In this document: one piece after another, positions 1-12,214 of the stretch
Position numbering within the stretch: the stretch's first letter is position 1
Layout: each line of letters starts with the position of its first letter
DNA from: Trematomus loennbergii
Lineage: Eukaryota; Chordata; Actinopteri; Perciformes; Nototheniidae
NCBI GenBank assembly: GCA_012861695.1
Contig: JAAOOA010000060.1
Location: 5,926,683-5,990,682 of the forward strand
DNA length: 64,000 nt
Reading direction: 5' to 3'
Translations under genes and position numbers: made by a program
Notes under the pieces: generated by a model
Seen by the model: the letters and a program-made list of their open reading frames with translations, nothing else
Databases searched by the model: none
What the model was told of the DNA's origin: nothing

Positions 1-106
1 TAAGGTAAGACAATGTCCCGTTTTTGCTCCGTAAAGCTCTGTGTTGTGATGTCTGTGTTTGCTTCCCATGTCGCGAGTTCTGATCGCTCAGTGATGATAC
101 TAATAA

Positions 107-2285
107 CTCTAGAATCTGTGGAATCTCAGCTTGCTAGCTAATATCTTGTTTGTTCAGATCTGATAAGTAATAAAGTGCTAAGTGCGTTAGCATCTTTTCG
201 CTCAGGGCTAATTTAGACGCTTCTTGTGAGACTTGTGTTTTGTTTCGGTAAAAATGGTTCGTATCGTCCCATAGCCCCCGACGGCGGTTAATGCTTTTTG
301 GCTAATAACACTTTCATACCACTACCAAAAATCTGATAGATAGCAGCTATGACACTGAAACAAAAACATACTCGTGCTGTACAAATGCTAGTATGCTTAA
401 TGAGGCTACAAAGCTTAGTTGCGTTGAGGATTACTGAAGTATCGGATCATAATTCTCAGTGCAGGTAATTCACTCATCTTTCATGTTAAACATAAAACAC
501 GTTTATTACTGCAGCTTTGAAGTAACTACTTTGATTAAATTAAGACATTCAATGACTAGCTGTCTGTGAATTCCTGAAGATAGCTTTACTATCATGTGAA
601 ATTCATGAATCAGATTCCCACAGCGATTCCTACAAGAATCCATTACCTGACATATCTGTGGGTAACCATTTGTCTCTTTGTTTCTCTGCTCAATTTAAAG
701 TCATCCTTCTATCCTTTCTTTGTCTCCACCGAGATTGGTAAGACAAGCTTGGTTGAATTGGCTTTGAAATGGCAGGGAAGGGAAGAGGCAGTAAAGGAAG
801 AGGATTCTGAATAAAAGAAAAAGGCTTATCGCAAGAGCTGATCAGCAAGGACGATTTCAACGCTCCACTGACTGATTTTTTACCCCTTTTCTGATTTCTT
901 AAGAGAAAACACAGCGTTGTCTTGTCATTGGCTTAACATCTGTGTGAGTGTTGGGGGACATTTTGCAGACAGATTTGTTGCCGAGGTAAAAGCTGTTCTG
1001 CTGTACATTTTTTATGTATGGCCATTTTTATACTGGTTCACCGTTAAATAAAGATGATATCCGTCTCCTCAAACTCTCCCTATCAATTTCTCTTGTGTCA
1101 GCCCCTTTTAACCTCTCAAATGTCACACTTCATATAACAATTATCCTTCTATCGGCCCTATGACAGGACTTCAATAGGTCTTTCTAGAGATGCTAACAAA
1201 TTCTGCCTCAGCCTTACATCTAACAAAAACAGGAAAAAACATCCTGTCATATTCCTCTCTGCTCATCACATCTTTTAAACCATTGCCATTGCATTCCCAG
1301 CATGCTCCTACTTTTCACCCTGTCAAAAAGCGTTACCGTCAGCAGGTTTTTATCAAATTTGCGTGAAAGCTAGAGACAGAACTCTGTGCCAGCTGAATGA
1401 TTCCCCAGTGAGTGCCCCATACAGGTTCCTGATGAGCGTGGCCTATAAACCCTCCCAGCACCCATGCGCCACCCTGTCACTCCGATTACATTTGCTGTTC
1501 TCCTCAACAAAACAAACCCAACCGTCATGTAATCCGAAAAAAGGTTTTGTGTTTTTGCAGGGATTGTAGTCTATCTTGTTCAATAGACTTTAATGTATGC
1601 AGCTGAAATAGATCTTAAAAGCTTGACTTTATGCCTGCTCCCTTCTATTCCTTTTTGGAGTGAAGGATACTGTTGTTTCTTTTAGTTCCTCTGTAACCTG
1701 TTGGAAAGAGTGGAAAAATAGATTGTCTTGGAACTAGTTAGGCAATAAACAAATCCCACCAAATTGCAGAAACACATGTATTTGCAAGGCATTTTATATT
1801 TACTGAGTTTTGTTAAGGGTATGTGTGACATGAGATGCATAGATATAATAACAAAGGCTGTCAACGTTAACACTTGCAGAGTTCCAGCTCTTACCTTCTG
1901 GTAGGAGATTAACGGTCCCGCAAAGCAGGCTGGACCATTACATACACTCATTCCTGCTAATGTCCATTAACCAGTTAAACCCCACGGCCCCGCGAGTGGG
2001 AGCATAACGCAACATTTGCAAGAAACAGCGTCTGAGGGCTTCTTAACATTTAATAAACTATGAATGTGTCATACTCACTTAACGGGAAGAAACTCAGCTT
2101 TCAGACAATATTAACCATGTTTAGCTAAACGAAAAAAATGGTAATAACAAAGGCTCTGAATTAGCCATGAGCAAAAAATGCTAACGCAATTAGCACAGAA
2201 CTCAAGGTAAAATACCCTTATTACTTATCGTATCTGCACAAACAAGATATCGATTAGCAAACTGAGATTCCACAGATTCCAGACA
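107..2285. repeat. Diverged inverted repeat pair, possible DNA element
   Basis: The stretch at about 109-205 reappears inverted at about 2170-2283; both arms carry GAATCTGTGGAATCTCAG, an ATATCTTGTTTGT block, GATAAGTAATAA and GCGTTAGCAT, with indels. This suggests an old non-autonomous DNA transposon about 2.2 kb long. I see no target duplication and no credible coding sequence between the arms; 300-2150 otherwise holds only AT-rich DNA with short spurious ORFs. Confidence 0.5.
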
Positions 2286-2289
2286 CTTC

Positions 2290-2560
2290 ACCTGGCCTCC
2301 TATTGGTTGAGGGATTTTGAAATGGTTTTTGCACCGAAAAAAATCTAGGCGCAGAGCAGAAATCTGAGAGCAGACATTTGACGAGCGCAGTCAGCGTACA
2401 GAAGCAGCCTGAGTGCGAGGAGAAGGTTTTAAACTGGAAAACAGGAAATATGTGCAAGCAGCAATATATCTGAGTGCAAGCGTACAGTTTGAGCAGAAGC
2501 AGAGAATCTAAGCGCAAGGACAGGGTTTGACTGAAAGAAATACAAAATCTGAACGTGAAA
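2290..2560. repeat. Degenerate minisatellite-like region
   Basis: Short imperfect units built on 'tctgagtgcaag', 'gagcagaag' and 'gcgtacag' recur about 6-8 times. It looks like a decayed tandem repeat. No coding potential is seen on either strand. Confidence 0.4.
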
Positions 2561-3311
2561 TCAATACATTATGCTCTCAAATTGAAAGAACACGCTCTTG
2601 AATAAAGATAGGGAATAACCTCCATAATAAAATAGATTTTAAAACGTTTTATAGAGTAGAAAACAACACTCACTGCGGGACGTTGCAGAAATGTGTGTGT
2701 CAACCACGAAAAAGGATCCTCATTCACTTTACATTGGGGTTGTTTCCGTGGTGCCGACACGTAATTTAGCAGATTCCGTGTCCCCACCACGTAATGCGGT
2801 GTTAAGTAGTGTTAATTTCGTTGACTAAAACTGTGACGAAATATGTTCGTCAACGACCTTTTTTTCCATGACGAAAACGAGACGATGACGAGACGGCACC
2901 GACGGCAGTAAACAATAACTGTAAGAAATCACCATGCAATATCGTTGACGAAAAGTGACGAGACGAAAATGTAGTTTACTAAATAAAAACTATGCCAAAA
3001 TCTCTCTTTACTTTCGTTGACGAAAAATGAGGAGACTAAATATTATCCAAGATAACGTTACATCTCTGATAGTCAGTTTTTCTCCCAGCAGTTCCATTTC
3101 CGGTGCTGCGGCTGGGCAGCAGCTGTGTGTCTGTGCTGCACGCGGCGGTACATTTGAATTACACCGGGCAGCGGCACAATATGAACTGTCAGGAAGACTC
3201 GGGTCTAACTCATGGTCTAACCTTATTCAACAGAAAATAAAATGGCAACAACAGGGCTTGGGAGCAGTGGTCGCACTCGCGTTAACCGAATACCCCCCCG
3301 TCAGCGCGAGT

Positions 3312-4872
3312 CAGTGTTAATTTTGGCAGCTGTTTTTGATTTAGTCTTAGTCTTTAGACGAAAATGGTTATTAGTTTTAGTCACATTTTAGTCATTTCTA
3401 TCCTTCATAGTTTTAGTCTAGTTTTAGTCGACGAAAACTCAAAACGTTTTAGTCAACTTTTAGTCGATGAAAAATTACATTTTAGTCAACTTTTAGTCAA
3501 AATGTTTTCTCTCTTTAAACCAATTCAGTTAGGCAAATACAGGTATCTGAAATTGGAATCAAGGTGACAGCATCAAGTGTTGAAATTCGTAAAGCAATAT
3601 TTCACTCTCTTAACACTTTACTTGTGTAATATCTAGGGCTGGGTATCGTTAAGGTTTTCTACGGTACTATAGTCTTATCAATACTGCTTATTGATCCGGT
3701 ACTTTAACGGTATTCTTGTATTTACTTTTTGTTATTTTTTAAAGGAAAAAACTAACAAATTGTTAACCGAATTAATTGCTTTATTTAAATGTGAAATAAA
3801 TGAAAAATATATAATTATGTTAAAATATTGTACTGTACTTGAGTAAAATGTTGAGGTACTTGTACTTTACTGGAGTATTTAAATGTTTTGCTACTGTGTA
3901 CTTCTACTCCACTACAGTTCATAGTTAAATGGTGTACTTCTACTCCACTACATGTATTTAATACCTTTAGTTACTTTACAGATGTGGATGAATGATGTGA
4001 AATATAATCAAGTGTTAAATCAGACTTTAGTTCACCTGGAGTAAATCACAAGCTACCCTGCAGTATACAAAGTCATTCAAACTAGCTGCACCTTTACCAG
4101 CTTTGAGAACACTTTAATGATCAATCATTATAAAACATATCATATATTATTCTGAAATGGACCAATCTGCACAATGACTACTTTTACTGTCGCTACTTTC
4201 ACTATATTTTGATGATCATACTTTGACTTGAGGAACTCTTTCTACACTATGGTATTTTTTTACTTAGCTACAAGATCTGAGTAGGCTACTTCTCCCACCT
4301 CTGCACACCTGATGTGATAACGTTACTCGTAATTGGGGCAACAGAGCTACGAGTTAAGGAAGTCGAAAATGGTGCATTTCTCCGATTGAATATGACGCCT
4401 TTTGGCCGGCTGTTTGGACAGACTACTCGTGTCAACGCGCTAACGCGAAAACATGGCAAACAAGCTTTTTCCACATCGAGCCTTGTAGAGTGTCTCCGTC
4501 CCGGCAGATCTCTGTGTGCCGCTGCAGCGTGTCTGTTAGGCCCCGCCCCCCGCACACACAGAGAGAGACAGGGAGATCGCTCTTCTGGAGTGAAGAGAGC
4601 GGAAATAATGATATTGCAAGTTAGAAATGTAGATGCATTTTGACAGACAAGACGGGCAATTGGGGGAAATACCCTGCATTTTGAATGTCCGATAGTCCAC
4701 CATTAACACCTTAGTCCCGTCTCGTCTCGTCAACGAAAACTAAATATACATTTCGTCAAATTTTCGTTATCAAGAATCTATTTTTAGCTCGTCATCGTCT
4801 CGTCTTAGTCGTGTAAAAAAGGTCGTTGACGAACATTTTTCGTCATAGTTTTCGTTGACGAAATTAACACTG
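3312..4872. mobile_element. hAT-type non-autonomous transposon (inner copy, same family)
   Basis: It starts CAGTGTTAATTTT and ends AAATTAACACTG, and is flanked by a perfect 8-bp repeat GCGCGAGT (3304-3311 and 4873-4880) lying inside the outer element. Both ends are rich in TTTTAGTC or GACGAAAA motifs like those of the outer copy, so one family member has inserted into another. The centre (about 3630-4305) holds pieces of other fish repeats, including a segment ending CCCACCTCTG typical of another fish DNA element; 4314-4640 is GC-rich without a recognisable protein. Confidence 0.9.
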
Positions 4873-5350
4873 GCGCGAGTGAGTGATAAATTGTGCACTC
4901 AACGGGTAATAATGGATTATGACGGAAATGTTACGATCCTGTCCGTCAAAATGACTGACAACGAAAAAGTCTAAAGCCACCACTGCTTGGGAGAAAGAAA
5001 CAATGTGATATTTGGGCCCATTTTCGCTACAATGAGGCAGAGAAAAAAAGCGAATGCATTGTTTTATCAGAAGGGAAGCAATGTGGCCATAACACAGCTG
5101 GTAAAAACACCACAAACCTGACCAGATACTCTCTGCAAAGCTGCATTCTTAATCATTCAACCTGTGTTTATCATCAAATAAGGACAAGATATAATCTTAT
5201 TGTGAAATAAATTTGACTAAAATGACAAATTATTGGTTTTGGCTAGACTAGTTTGACTGAAATGTTCTATATAATCTGATGACTAAAAAAGACTCAACAG
5301 TTTTCATTGACAAAAAGTAGACTTAATAATAATAAATAATTTGTTTTCTT

Positions 5351-5467
5351 TGACTAAAATAAGACTAAAATGCTCAGACTTTTAGTCGACTAAATCTTGA
5401 CTAAAATATTTACTGTTTTAGTCGACTAAAATAAGACTAAAATGCTCAGACTTTTAGTCGACTAAAA
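5351..5467. repeat. Subterminal direct repeats with palindromic TTTAGTCGACTAAA
   Basis: A ~44-bp block running from GACTAAAATAAG to the palindrome TTTAGTCGACTAAA occurs twice, offset by about 73 bp, with another copy of the palindrome between them. It sits near the right end of the outer hAT element, where hAT transposases usually bind arrays of subterminal motifs. A binding role is inference. Confidence 0.7.
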
Positions 5468-6059
5468 CTTGACTAAATAAAAACAGGATGAAGGTGACTA
5501 AATATGACTAAAACGGAAATTTAACACAGGACTAAGACTAAAACTAAATAAAAAAATAGCTGACGAAATTAACACTAGTGTTAAGGAGTCGTGTTCATTT
5601 CACGTATTTTAGTGAGACCAGGTTGCTACGGGACGCCCTGCCCGTTGAAAACTGACGCTCGAGGGGTACCCAGTGCGTAATAGGTGACGTGAAGGCCCTG
5701 ACCGATCGTCAATATGTGACGAGTTGGGAGTGAGAATGTGTTGGCTGTCTTTGTATCAGTGGATGCAAAATGTGCATATGTACATAAGTAATATGTTATT
5801 GTCTTTTATCACGTACTATGTAGTATGTGTGATTTTTTTAACAGCAGAAGTTCCCTATTTGTTAAAGAGACCTTATATTTATAAATGTCATGTTCATATT
5901 TGTATTTTCTGCCTAATGTTCATAAAGTGCTTTATTTTCTCATACTGCCTGTGCTACAGTACCTTTTATTTATCTTTTGTGGAACTGCGGGACAGAGTCC
6001 AGAACAAAGAAAATCCGAACGTTTAGTATCGCAATCTGGAAACCTTAAAAAAAAAAAAT

Positions 6060-6160
6060 ATGAAACCCTCTTTAATGGTACATGCACACAGCACACAGTG
6101 AAATTTGACCTCTGCATTTAACCCATCCTAGTACCAGGAGCAGCAGGCACCTAAAAAAAA
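6060..6160. repeat. SINE/LINE-tail fragment
   Basis: The sequence around 'gtgaaatttgacctctgcatt' followed by 'taacccatcc' is a widely dispersed fish repeat motif (recognised from general knowledge). It is a fragment only. The flanking DNA from 5590 to 7290 is AT-rich and I see nothing else in it. Confidence 0.4.
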
Positions 6161-7299
6161 CGTCAAATTGATCACGTTACGAAATTTGAACCTTACTTCC
6201 TCCCGCAATTCCAGCCTACATGTAATATTACACTCAGTTTAACAGCACACCTGATAGATGACAAATGACCCACCTCATTTGCTTTAGGTGTGCTGAAAAC
6301 AGAGGAAAGTAATTTTGCATTTATTTTTTAACCATTCGCTAGCTACTTGAGTTGCACAGGAGTGGGATGAAGCCGGAAAGCTCACCAATGTAGATAGTGC
6401 CCGCAGTACAATTGCAGCAGAGATAATACGCCCGGTGTAGTGAACATTATACAGAGGGCCATCACAGCGGCTCTCAGTAACAGCGGCTTTGACGATGCCT
6501 TAGCTTAGTGTCGCCAAACTGTTGGGCTTCATGACAATATTTCAAAAATCATGTTATAATACATTTGTTTCCCCCTGAATTATAAGTATTTAAAACTTGT
6601 GAATAATCACGACAAATAACAGACTGTCATTGTGCGATTAAATGTATAAGTCAATTGACAGCACTTATAAGACCATTTCACCAGATTCTTAGTTTAAGTT
6701 ACTTACTGTATCTTCAGTATTGAGTACTGTGATTTCTGCAGGTGTAAATGAAATGTTAATGTGTTGTATTACGGTAAATTAGACGTCTTCATCTCTCAGT
6801 GGCCACCTGCTATTCTTTTAGTGTGCCTGCTGTTTTTAAAGCAGCAAACATTAAATGTACTACGGTTGCTCAGCTCCATGGTGTGTCCATGAGGGATTCC
6901 ACTGTTGGCTCTTTGAAGTGTGAGCCTGCTCTTTGCTGAACCATCGAGTTGTTAATACAAGAGAACATATTTTCTTCTCTATCGTTCTGTCTGCTTCGAG
7001 AAAAACATGGTTTCCTTGACTAAAAACTAGTTTATATTTTGCAGTTTTAAAATGAGGTCCTAATTATAAAGCCCAGTACCAAAAAAGCTTAGCCGTGCTC
7101 TTTCTTTACCTTCATCATTGGTACAAAACATATTTTATCATTTAAGGAAGGTAGGAATATATGGGTAAAGCTGGTGGTTATATATTTTGTTCTGCATACA
7201 TTTGGACATAAACAAAATATTGGACAAAGTGAAAGTCTAAAGTCTGGTGATGGCAATAGATGAAAAAACTAAGTTAGTAGGTTTTTTCCTCTAGGGCCC

Positions 7300-7441
7300 A
7301 CATTACATGTTACTTGTTAGACGCTTTTATCCAAAGCGACTTACATACTCAATACTGTGGACAATCCCCACTGGAGCAATTTGGGGTGAAGTGTCTTGCC
7401 CAGGGACATAACGACATGCTGACTGTAGTGGGGATTGAACC
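7300..7441 (-). repeat. tRNA-derived SINE, 3' body (left half of a split copy)
   Basis: It is the same family as the copies at 22866 and 28838 and holds the motifs 'ttttatccaaagcgactt' and 'gtgtcttgcccaggg'. Read on the minus strand it ends at the B-box-like GGTTCAATCCC. The promoter half lies 3.9 kb away at about 11319-11390, so a later insertion split the SINE. Confidence 0.75.
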
Positions 7442-8650
7442 AAGCGGCAAACTCTGGGGAAGAGCCGGGACGCCAATACGGAAGTGCCACAAACTGCAGT
7501 TCATATATTGGCCGATAGGCGCTGACTGCAGAAAGGAGCAATTTCCATAGACCCCCATGTTAAAATGCCCAATTTCACAGCTAAAAAAACATGTTTCTAC
7601 CCTGGATCCAATAAATATTATTATGATATAGTTAGATTCCACCTTCATGATTATGATCTGTGAGTGAATTGTTTTCTAACATGACCCTTTTATTTATATT
7701 AGGTCTTAAAGTTTTTGCATAAATTAGGGCGTGGTCACATTGAGTGACAGCTCTGTCAAGTGACTGCTGCTGTTAGCTTCTTGTCTCTCTGCTAGCTGCT
7801 CCGTCCGTGAAGCTACAGGGACTCTGCCTGCTCAGTTCATCCAGGGAACACAACTTGACCCCGGCCGTGTTTGTTTGTTCTTCATGCTTATATATCGGAC
7901 TATTGTGACTCGCTCTGCGGTTAAAACAGACGGTGCATGAATGCCGTTTTGCGGTAAGTGAAATTCGAGTACTTTATGTGTTTATGATTTAATCAGCTAC
8001 GTAATGAATGTTAAGGCTTGGGTTAGCGTGTAAGCGAGTGGTAGCTACATCGGTGCTAACGATGCTAATCGTACCTCCAAGTTAACTTAAAACCATAGAC
8101 TGTATATATAAAGGTTAAAATGAAAGTGTTAAGCGTTAAGTGGATAATACTGTAGAACAAAAGGCTTCTGTTTGAGGTTGATAAAATAAGGTCATCCTTG
8201 TAACTTAGAGAGATATTTTATTATGTAGGTAGGAACTGTATGCATCGCTAAGGTTAATTTAAATTGGCTATGCTCAAGTATGTAGACAAGCTAACGTCGA
8301 AGTAGTGTATGTGAAATCAACCTCACAATAAGATGTGTGTATATTACAATTATTAATGTCATATTTCAAGATGATTACTTAGATATTACAATATGGTTGG
8401 TTGAGCTGGAGTTCATTATTGAGCTTACACGTTAACGTCACAGTCATCTGAAGAACGAACCCAAACCTTGTTGTTTTTATTAATTGCATTACCAAATTGG
8501 TATCAAATAAACAGTAAGCATTGGTAACACAACTTCCAAAGTTACAGTAAAATAAAAAGGACCCTGACTCGGACAATACACAATCCAACATGTTCAACAG
8601 AAGAGAATAAGTTATATTGTTTGTACACATGGTTCTTTACATATATATCT

Positions 8651-9374
8651 GTTTGTTTAAAGTGCCAGGTGATGCAGACAGGCTGGACCAGAGAGTGAGA
8701 GACAGAACTGGACTCCTCACAGCAGTGAACTTCAGCACAGGTACAAATACTCTTTTTTCATACTGTACAAAGAATCAAGAAAGATATTGGTTTAAATAAA
8801 TGAAGTATTGACTTTAATACACTGATATACATTCCATTAAACAATACTAAATACTAGATCACCTACACATCAGTGAAGTTGAGGGTTTTTTCCATGCAAA
8901 GGGTTACATGTTAACAAGCAATATGACTGTCAGCTTTCTAATTTAAGGTATTGAAGGCAAAGCTATAGTGACAACTGCTATTTATCTCTCAATATTGTCT
9001 GTAAAAACGTGGTAAAAGTTATCTTTCAGTGAGAGAACAGAGCAAGCTTCTACAGTTGCACTAAGTTTTGATAACAGTTAAATATTATTTTGATAATAAA
9101 AATATTTCAATGTTGATGAATTCATACTGTTCATTCATAATCTGATTGTCTTTGTAGCTCACTGTTGAAATAAAAAAAAACATTACAATTACAAAATAAT
9201 TATATCTACAGCCCCTAAACACAACACACCTCTTTCATAAATAACACACTTGTTCTGCAATAATATGTTTTATGTTTCCTGTAATTTTTGTTAGGAAAGG
9301 ACATGCCTGAAAGACACGACTCAACATTTTCTCCTTCTCTGAGGGTCAAGAAGAACATCCAAGAGGAAAATTAA
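8651..9374 (+). CDS. Two-exon coding tail within a repeat, unknown protein
   Basis: I do not recognise this protein. An exon at about 8661-8739 (acceptor-like AAAG, donor CACAG|GTACAA) reads VPGDADRLDQRVRDRTGLL and continues in phase, across an intron ending TTTTTGTTAG, into 9296-9374, reading GKDMPERHDSTFSPSLRVKK and then a stop. The joint stays open across the splice, which is suggestive but short (about 50 codons). An AATAAA lies near 9561. A possible start exon with MNAVLR before GTAAGT is at 7938-7954 but its phase does not fit well. It may be a transcribed part of the surrounding repeat rather than a gene. Confidence 0.25.
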
Positions 9375-9789
9375 AAGCTGATGTTATGAGATTTTAAGAC
9401 CAGTACAGGACATTCACTAAGAAACTACTTTTATTGTGAAGTCAGCTGATCGAATGCACCTATTTCCACATCTACACTCCATCAGCTGATTATTCTATTT
9501 GCCTCACTTTATGAGCTTCACAACATGTACCTTGTACCGCAGAGTTTGCAACGTCACAAATAAATGGGGCCAATCTTCAGTCAGATGTGAATGTGTAATC
9601 TAACATTTTCAGTAAGAATAATGGACAAAAGGAGTGCAAATACAAATTCAATTTATTGAAATGTGAACCAAAAGTTAATCAAACATGTTTTAAATAAAAA
9701 GCACATATGGACAGAAGGTGTAAACCTATTAAATGTATAAGTAAACACATTTAGTCAAATAAAGTGACAGACAAGGCCTGTGCAGTGGT

Positions 9790-9948
9790 ATCAGCTATGG
9801 CATGGGCTCCTCCATCAGGCCTGGTCCTCCTCGCAGAGGAAAGACCCTCAGTCCTCTCCAAACCAACAGAGGACGTCCATCACACGGAGGTTTCTCCCTG
9901 AAGTCTCTGCAGCTCTCTGGACACCACGCTGTCTCAATCCGTCCACAC
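9790..9948 (-). CDS. Possible terminal exon in repeat, unknown protein
   Basis: On the minus strand a good acceptor (a C/T-rich tract ending ATTCAG) is followed by an open frame starting CGRIETAWCPESCRDF and ending at a stop after MEEPMP. Several AATAAA-like signals follow towards 9640. It lies opposite the plus-strand exons of the same composite repeat, and I believe this block recurs in other fish genomes as part of a repeat. No function can be given. Confidence 0.2.
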
Positions 9949-10051
9949 TGAATATGAGAGGGGAAAATGAAAATAATAAATGCTTTAGACAATAAGAAAT
10001 ATAAAGTTGACTGTTGAGTTGCTCAGTTTTTTTAGATTGTCAATACTATTA

Positions 10052-10621
10052 CGGACCGTCTCCACAGCAGCGTTAAAAAATCTTGGAGGTGGGCGTATCT
10101 GAAGCTTGGGGATTTTTTGCGAACAACCAATCACATGAATCTCCCGCCCGCGACATACGAAGCAAAAAAGCCCATAGTAAACTGGATATAAACTCCCCAA
10201 AACAGGAGAAAACATACCACTGTCTCTGCCACCTCCCTCCATGCCTGGCTCCTCCGGTTTATATCCCGGTAGGTCTGGTCATAAAGCACCGGGTGATTGA
10301 TTCGCTACCGCTAATTTCTCCTCCATTTTTTGGAATATGAGGAAATGACCTGCGGTCTGTCTCTCCCAGCATACACGCCGTTTGATTGGCTAGAGCTTGA
10401 ACGGTCAGATTTGCGTACACGGGATTTGATTGGCTGCCGCTTCCACCTCAGCTTCAAAAGTTGAACATTGTTCAACTTTGAATCTTGAAAATCCTGAGAA
10501 TCTCCGCTCGCCTGCCCACAATGCATTTTGGCGAAAAGTGAGGGAAAGTGACGTCACCCCATTCAAAGTGAATGGGCAGAAGCGTTTCAAGATTTTTTAA
10601 CGCTGCTGTGGAGACGGCCCG
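10052..10621. mobile_element. PIF/Harbinger-type MITE
   Basis: Terminal inverted repeats of about 35 bp (CGGACCGTCTCC at the left, GGAGACGGCCCG at the right, both followed inwards by a GCAGCGTTAAAAAATCTTG block) are flanked by a 3-bp TTA at 10049-10051 and 10622-10624. A 3-bp TWA duplication is the signature of PIF/Harbinger transposition. The 570-bp interior has no transposase, so it is non-autonomous. Confidence 0.8.
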
Positions 10622-11318
10622 TTACTGTATAACTAATATCTCAGGTTAAGAGGCACCTTCAAATAAAGATTGGTCTTTAAATACATTTTGTCTTTTGAAT
10701 TGTTTGTCTAAAGTCAAGGATCTAGAACTGGTACTTATAGTTTAATGATACAGTCTGGTTATAATGCTGTTTGGAGGAGGCCTCACAGGTAAGAGCACTA
10801 ACTAGCTACCATCACATGTACTGTACCTTAGCTTGACTTAAATGTATTAAACGTATAATTAAGTGATAGCAAAATATAAATAACTAATGTCGTGCAAACA
10901 TATTAATTTGCTTGATTCAGTGTTGCATTTAGCACATTGCATACAAACGTTAAGGGATTTTAAGATTCTGAAGTATTATGCTAAAAACTCAATAACTTAG
11001 ATTATTATTTATAGTTTTGCTGAATAGTTTCATGTCCGCTTACCTTAGAAACGTAAAATGTGACGCAGTGTGCAGATGGGGAAGCATGTTAGCTTAGCTT
11101 CTTAGCTTGAGCTAGCTCTGTTACTTCCCAGCTGGAGGCAGAAGGTCCCGCCTCGGCTCCGCCTCTTTGCCCTTATTTGGAGCAGGCGGGAGTTAGACTC
11201 AGACGTCACTGTCGAGCCGTTAGTGGCCGACTCGCCTACTAAAGGCTTCTCGGCAACTCTGCAGAATCCTATGGGTGACGTCACGGACCCTACGTCCATT
11301 TATATATACAGTCTATGG

Positions 11319-11390
11319 TTTGAACCTGTGACCCCCTGATCCGAACACATACGCACATCCCACTGCGCCACACACCTCAACCCAATACAT
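11319..11390 (-). repeat. tRNA-derived SINE, promoter half (right half of split copy)
   Basis: Read on the minus strand, it has the A-box region (GTGGGATGTGCGTATGTG) and the B-box GGTTCAAACC shared with the other SINE copies. It continues the fragment that ends at 7441. From 11390 to 12200 I see only AT-rich DNA. Confidence 0.65.
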
Positions 11391-12214
11391 GTCAAATGTA
11401 AAAATAAACATTCAATAGATGCTAAGATGTACAGTATTTGCCTGGACAGAAGGGGTGGATAGACAGACTGACTAATAGACCGTATGGAACCATGCAGCTA
11501 GCATGGAAAAAAAATAATAATTGCAAATTATTGCAATATTTGTATTTGATTAAACTGAGAACGATATATACAACCACTGTTCAGCCTGTAATAAAGGCGT
11601 GTGAAACTGCCAGGGTTTTGAATGGTGTATTTTTTGCAGACGTTTCAAATGTTAAAGTTCATATTTGTATTTTGTGCTTGGGTGGAATAGAAACTCCCTC
11701 TGGAGGTAACTTACAGGAGAGGGAAACCCTCTGACCGGCAATAACAGCTGTGTGGATCCATTATAAACATGTATGAATCATTTATATGTACAAAAATTAA
11801 ATCACCAGAGAAATATGAAACAAATATCTAATTTCAAAACAATTATAGTGATCAATATCATAATCACGTCCTTGGACAGGCAGTGGATTGATTTCTCGAT
11901 GTACAATCTGCTTTCAACATTTCAGTGTTTGCTGAAAAGAGACACTGCAGGGACAAACATGATCAAAATTGTGCGAGGACAGAGGTAGCTGAAGGCTGTC
12001 TCTTTTGGTTTTGGGGACGAAGGTGACTGAAGGCTTTTTTTGTGTTAGAAATATTTGTCTTTTTGGTTCCTGCAGCAAGTAATGTCAATGTGATCCTTGA
12101 CTTGAATGCATCTACTGTATATGGCATCTGGTTTTCTATAGCTGCGGTTTTATTTAGAGGTGACTTACAGATGGTTGAGCTTAAAGACAATAATTTTAGT
12201 TGCATAAAGGTTAT

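Larger units (their letters stand above)
2807..5577. mobile_element. hAT-type non-autonomous transposon (outer copy of a nested pair)
   Basis: The element begins TAGTGTTAATTTCGT and ends ACGAAATTAACACTA, which are reverse complements. It is flanked by a perfect 8-bp direct repeat GTGTTAAG (2799-2806 and 5578-5585), the hallmark of hAT insertion. Subterminal DNA is full of GACGAAAA and TTTTAGTCGACTAAAA motifs, as expected for transposase-binding sites. Without the inner insertion (3312-4872 plus one target copy) it would be about 1.2 kb. No transposase remains, so it would have been moved in trans. Confidence 0.9.
7442..11318. mobile_element. Large composite fish repeat inserted in a SINE
   Basis: The SINE sequences at either edge overlap by ATTGAACC (7434-7441) and TTTGAACC (11319-11326), a 7/8 match that could be a target duplication. 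The right edge ends in CAGTCTATGG; the same motif occurs inverted inside, with AAACCATAGACTG followed by TATATATAAA at 8090-8112 matching the inverse at 11299-11321. The body includes motifs I know from abundant fish repeats (for example 'catagacccccatgttaaaa'). The superfamily is uncertain. Confidence 0.5.

Noticed and set aside
4286..4733. Overlapping frames of 65-109 codons on both strands
   Set aside because: GC-rich interior of a non-autonomous hAT element; no domain, no splice logic, and frames on opposite strands shadow each other.
5724..6121. Hydrophobic 100-codon frame that could suggest membrane segments
   Set aside because: AT-rich sequence next to SINE-like DNA; hydrophobicity follows from T-rich codons and nothing else supports a gene.
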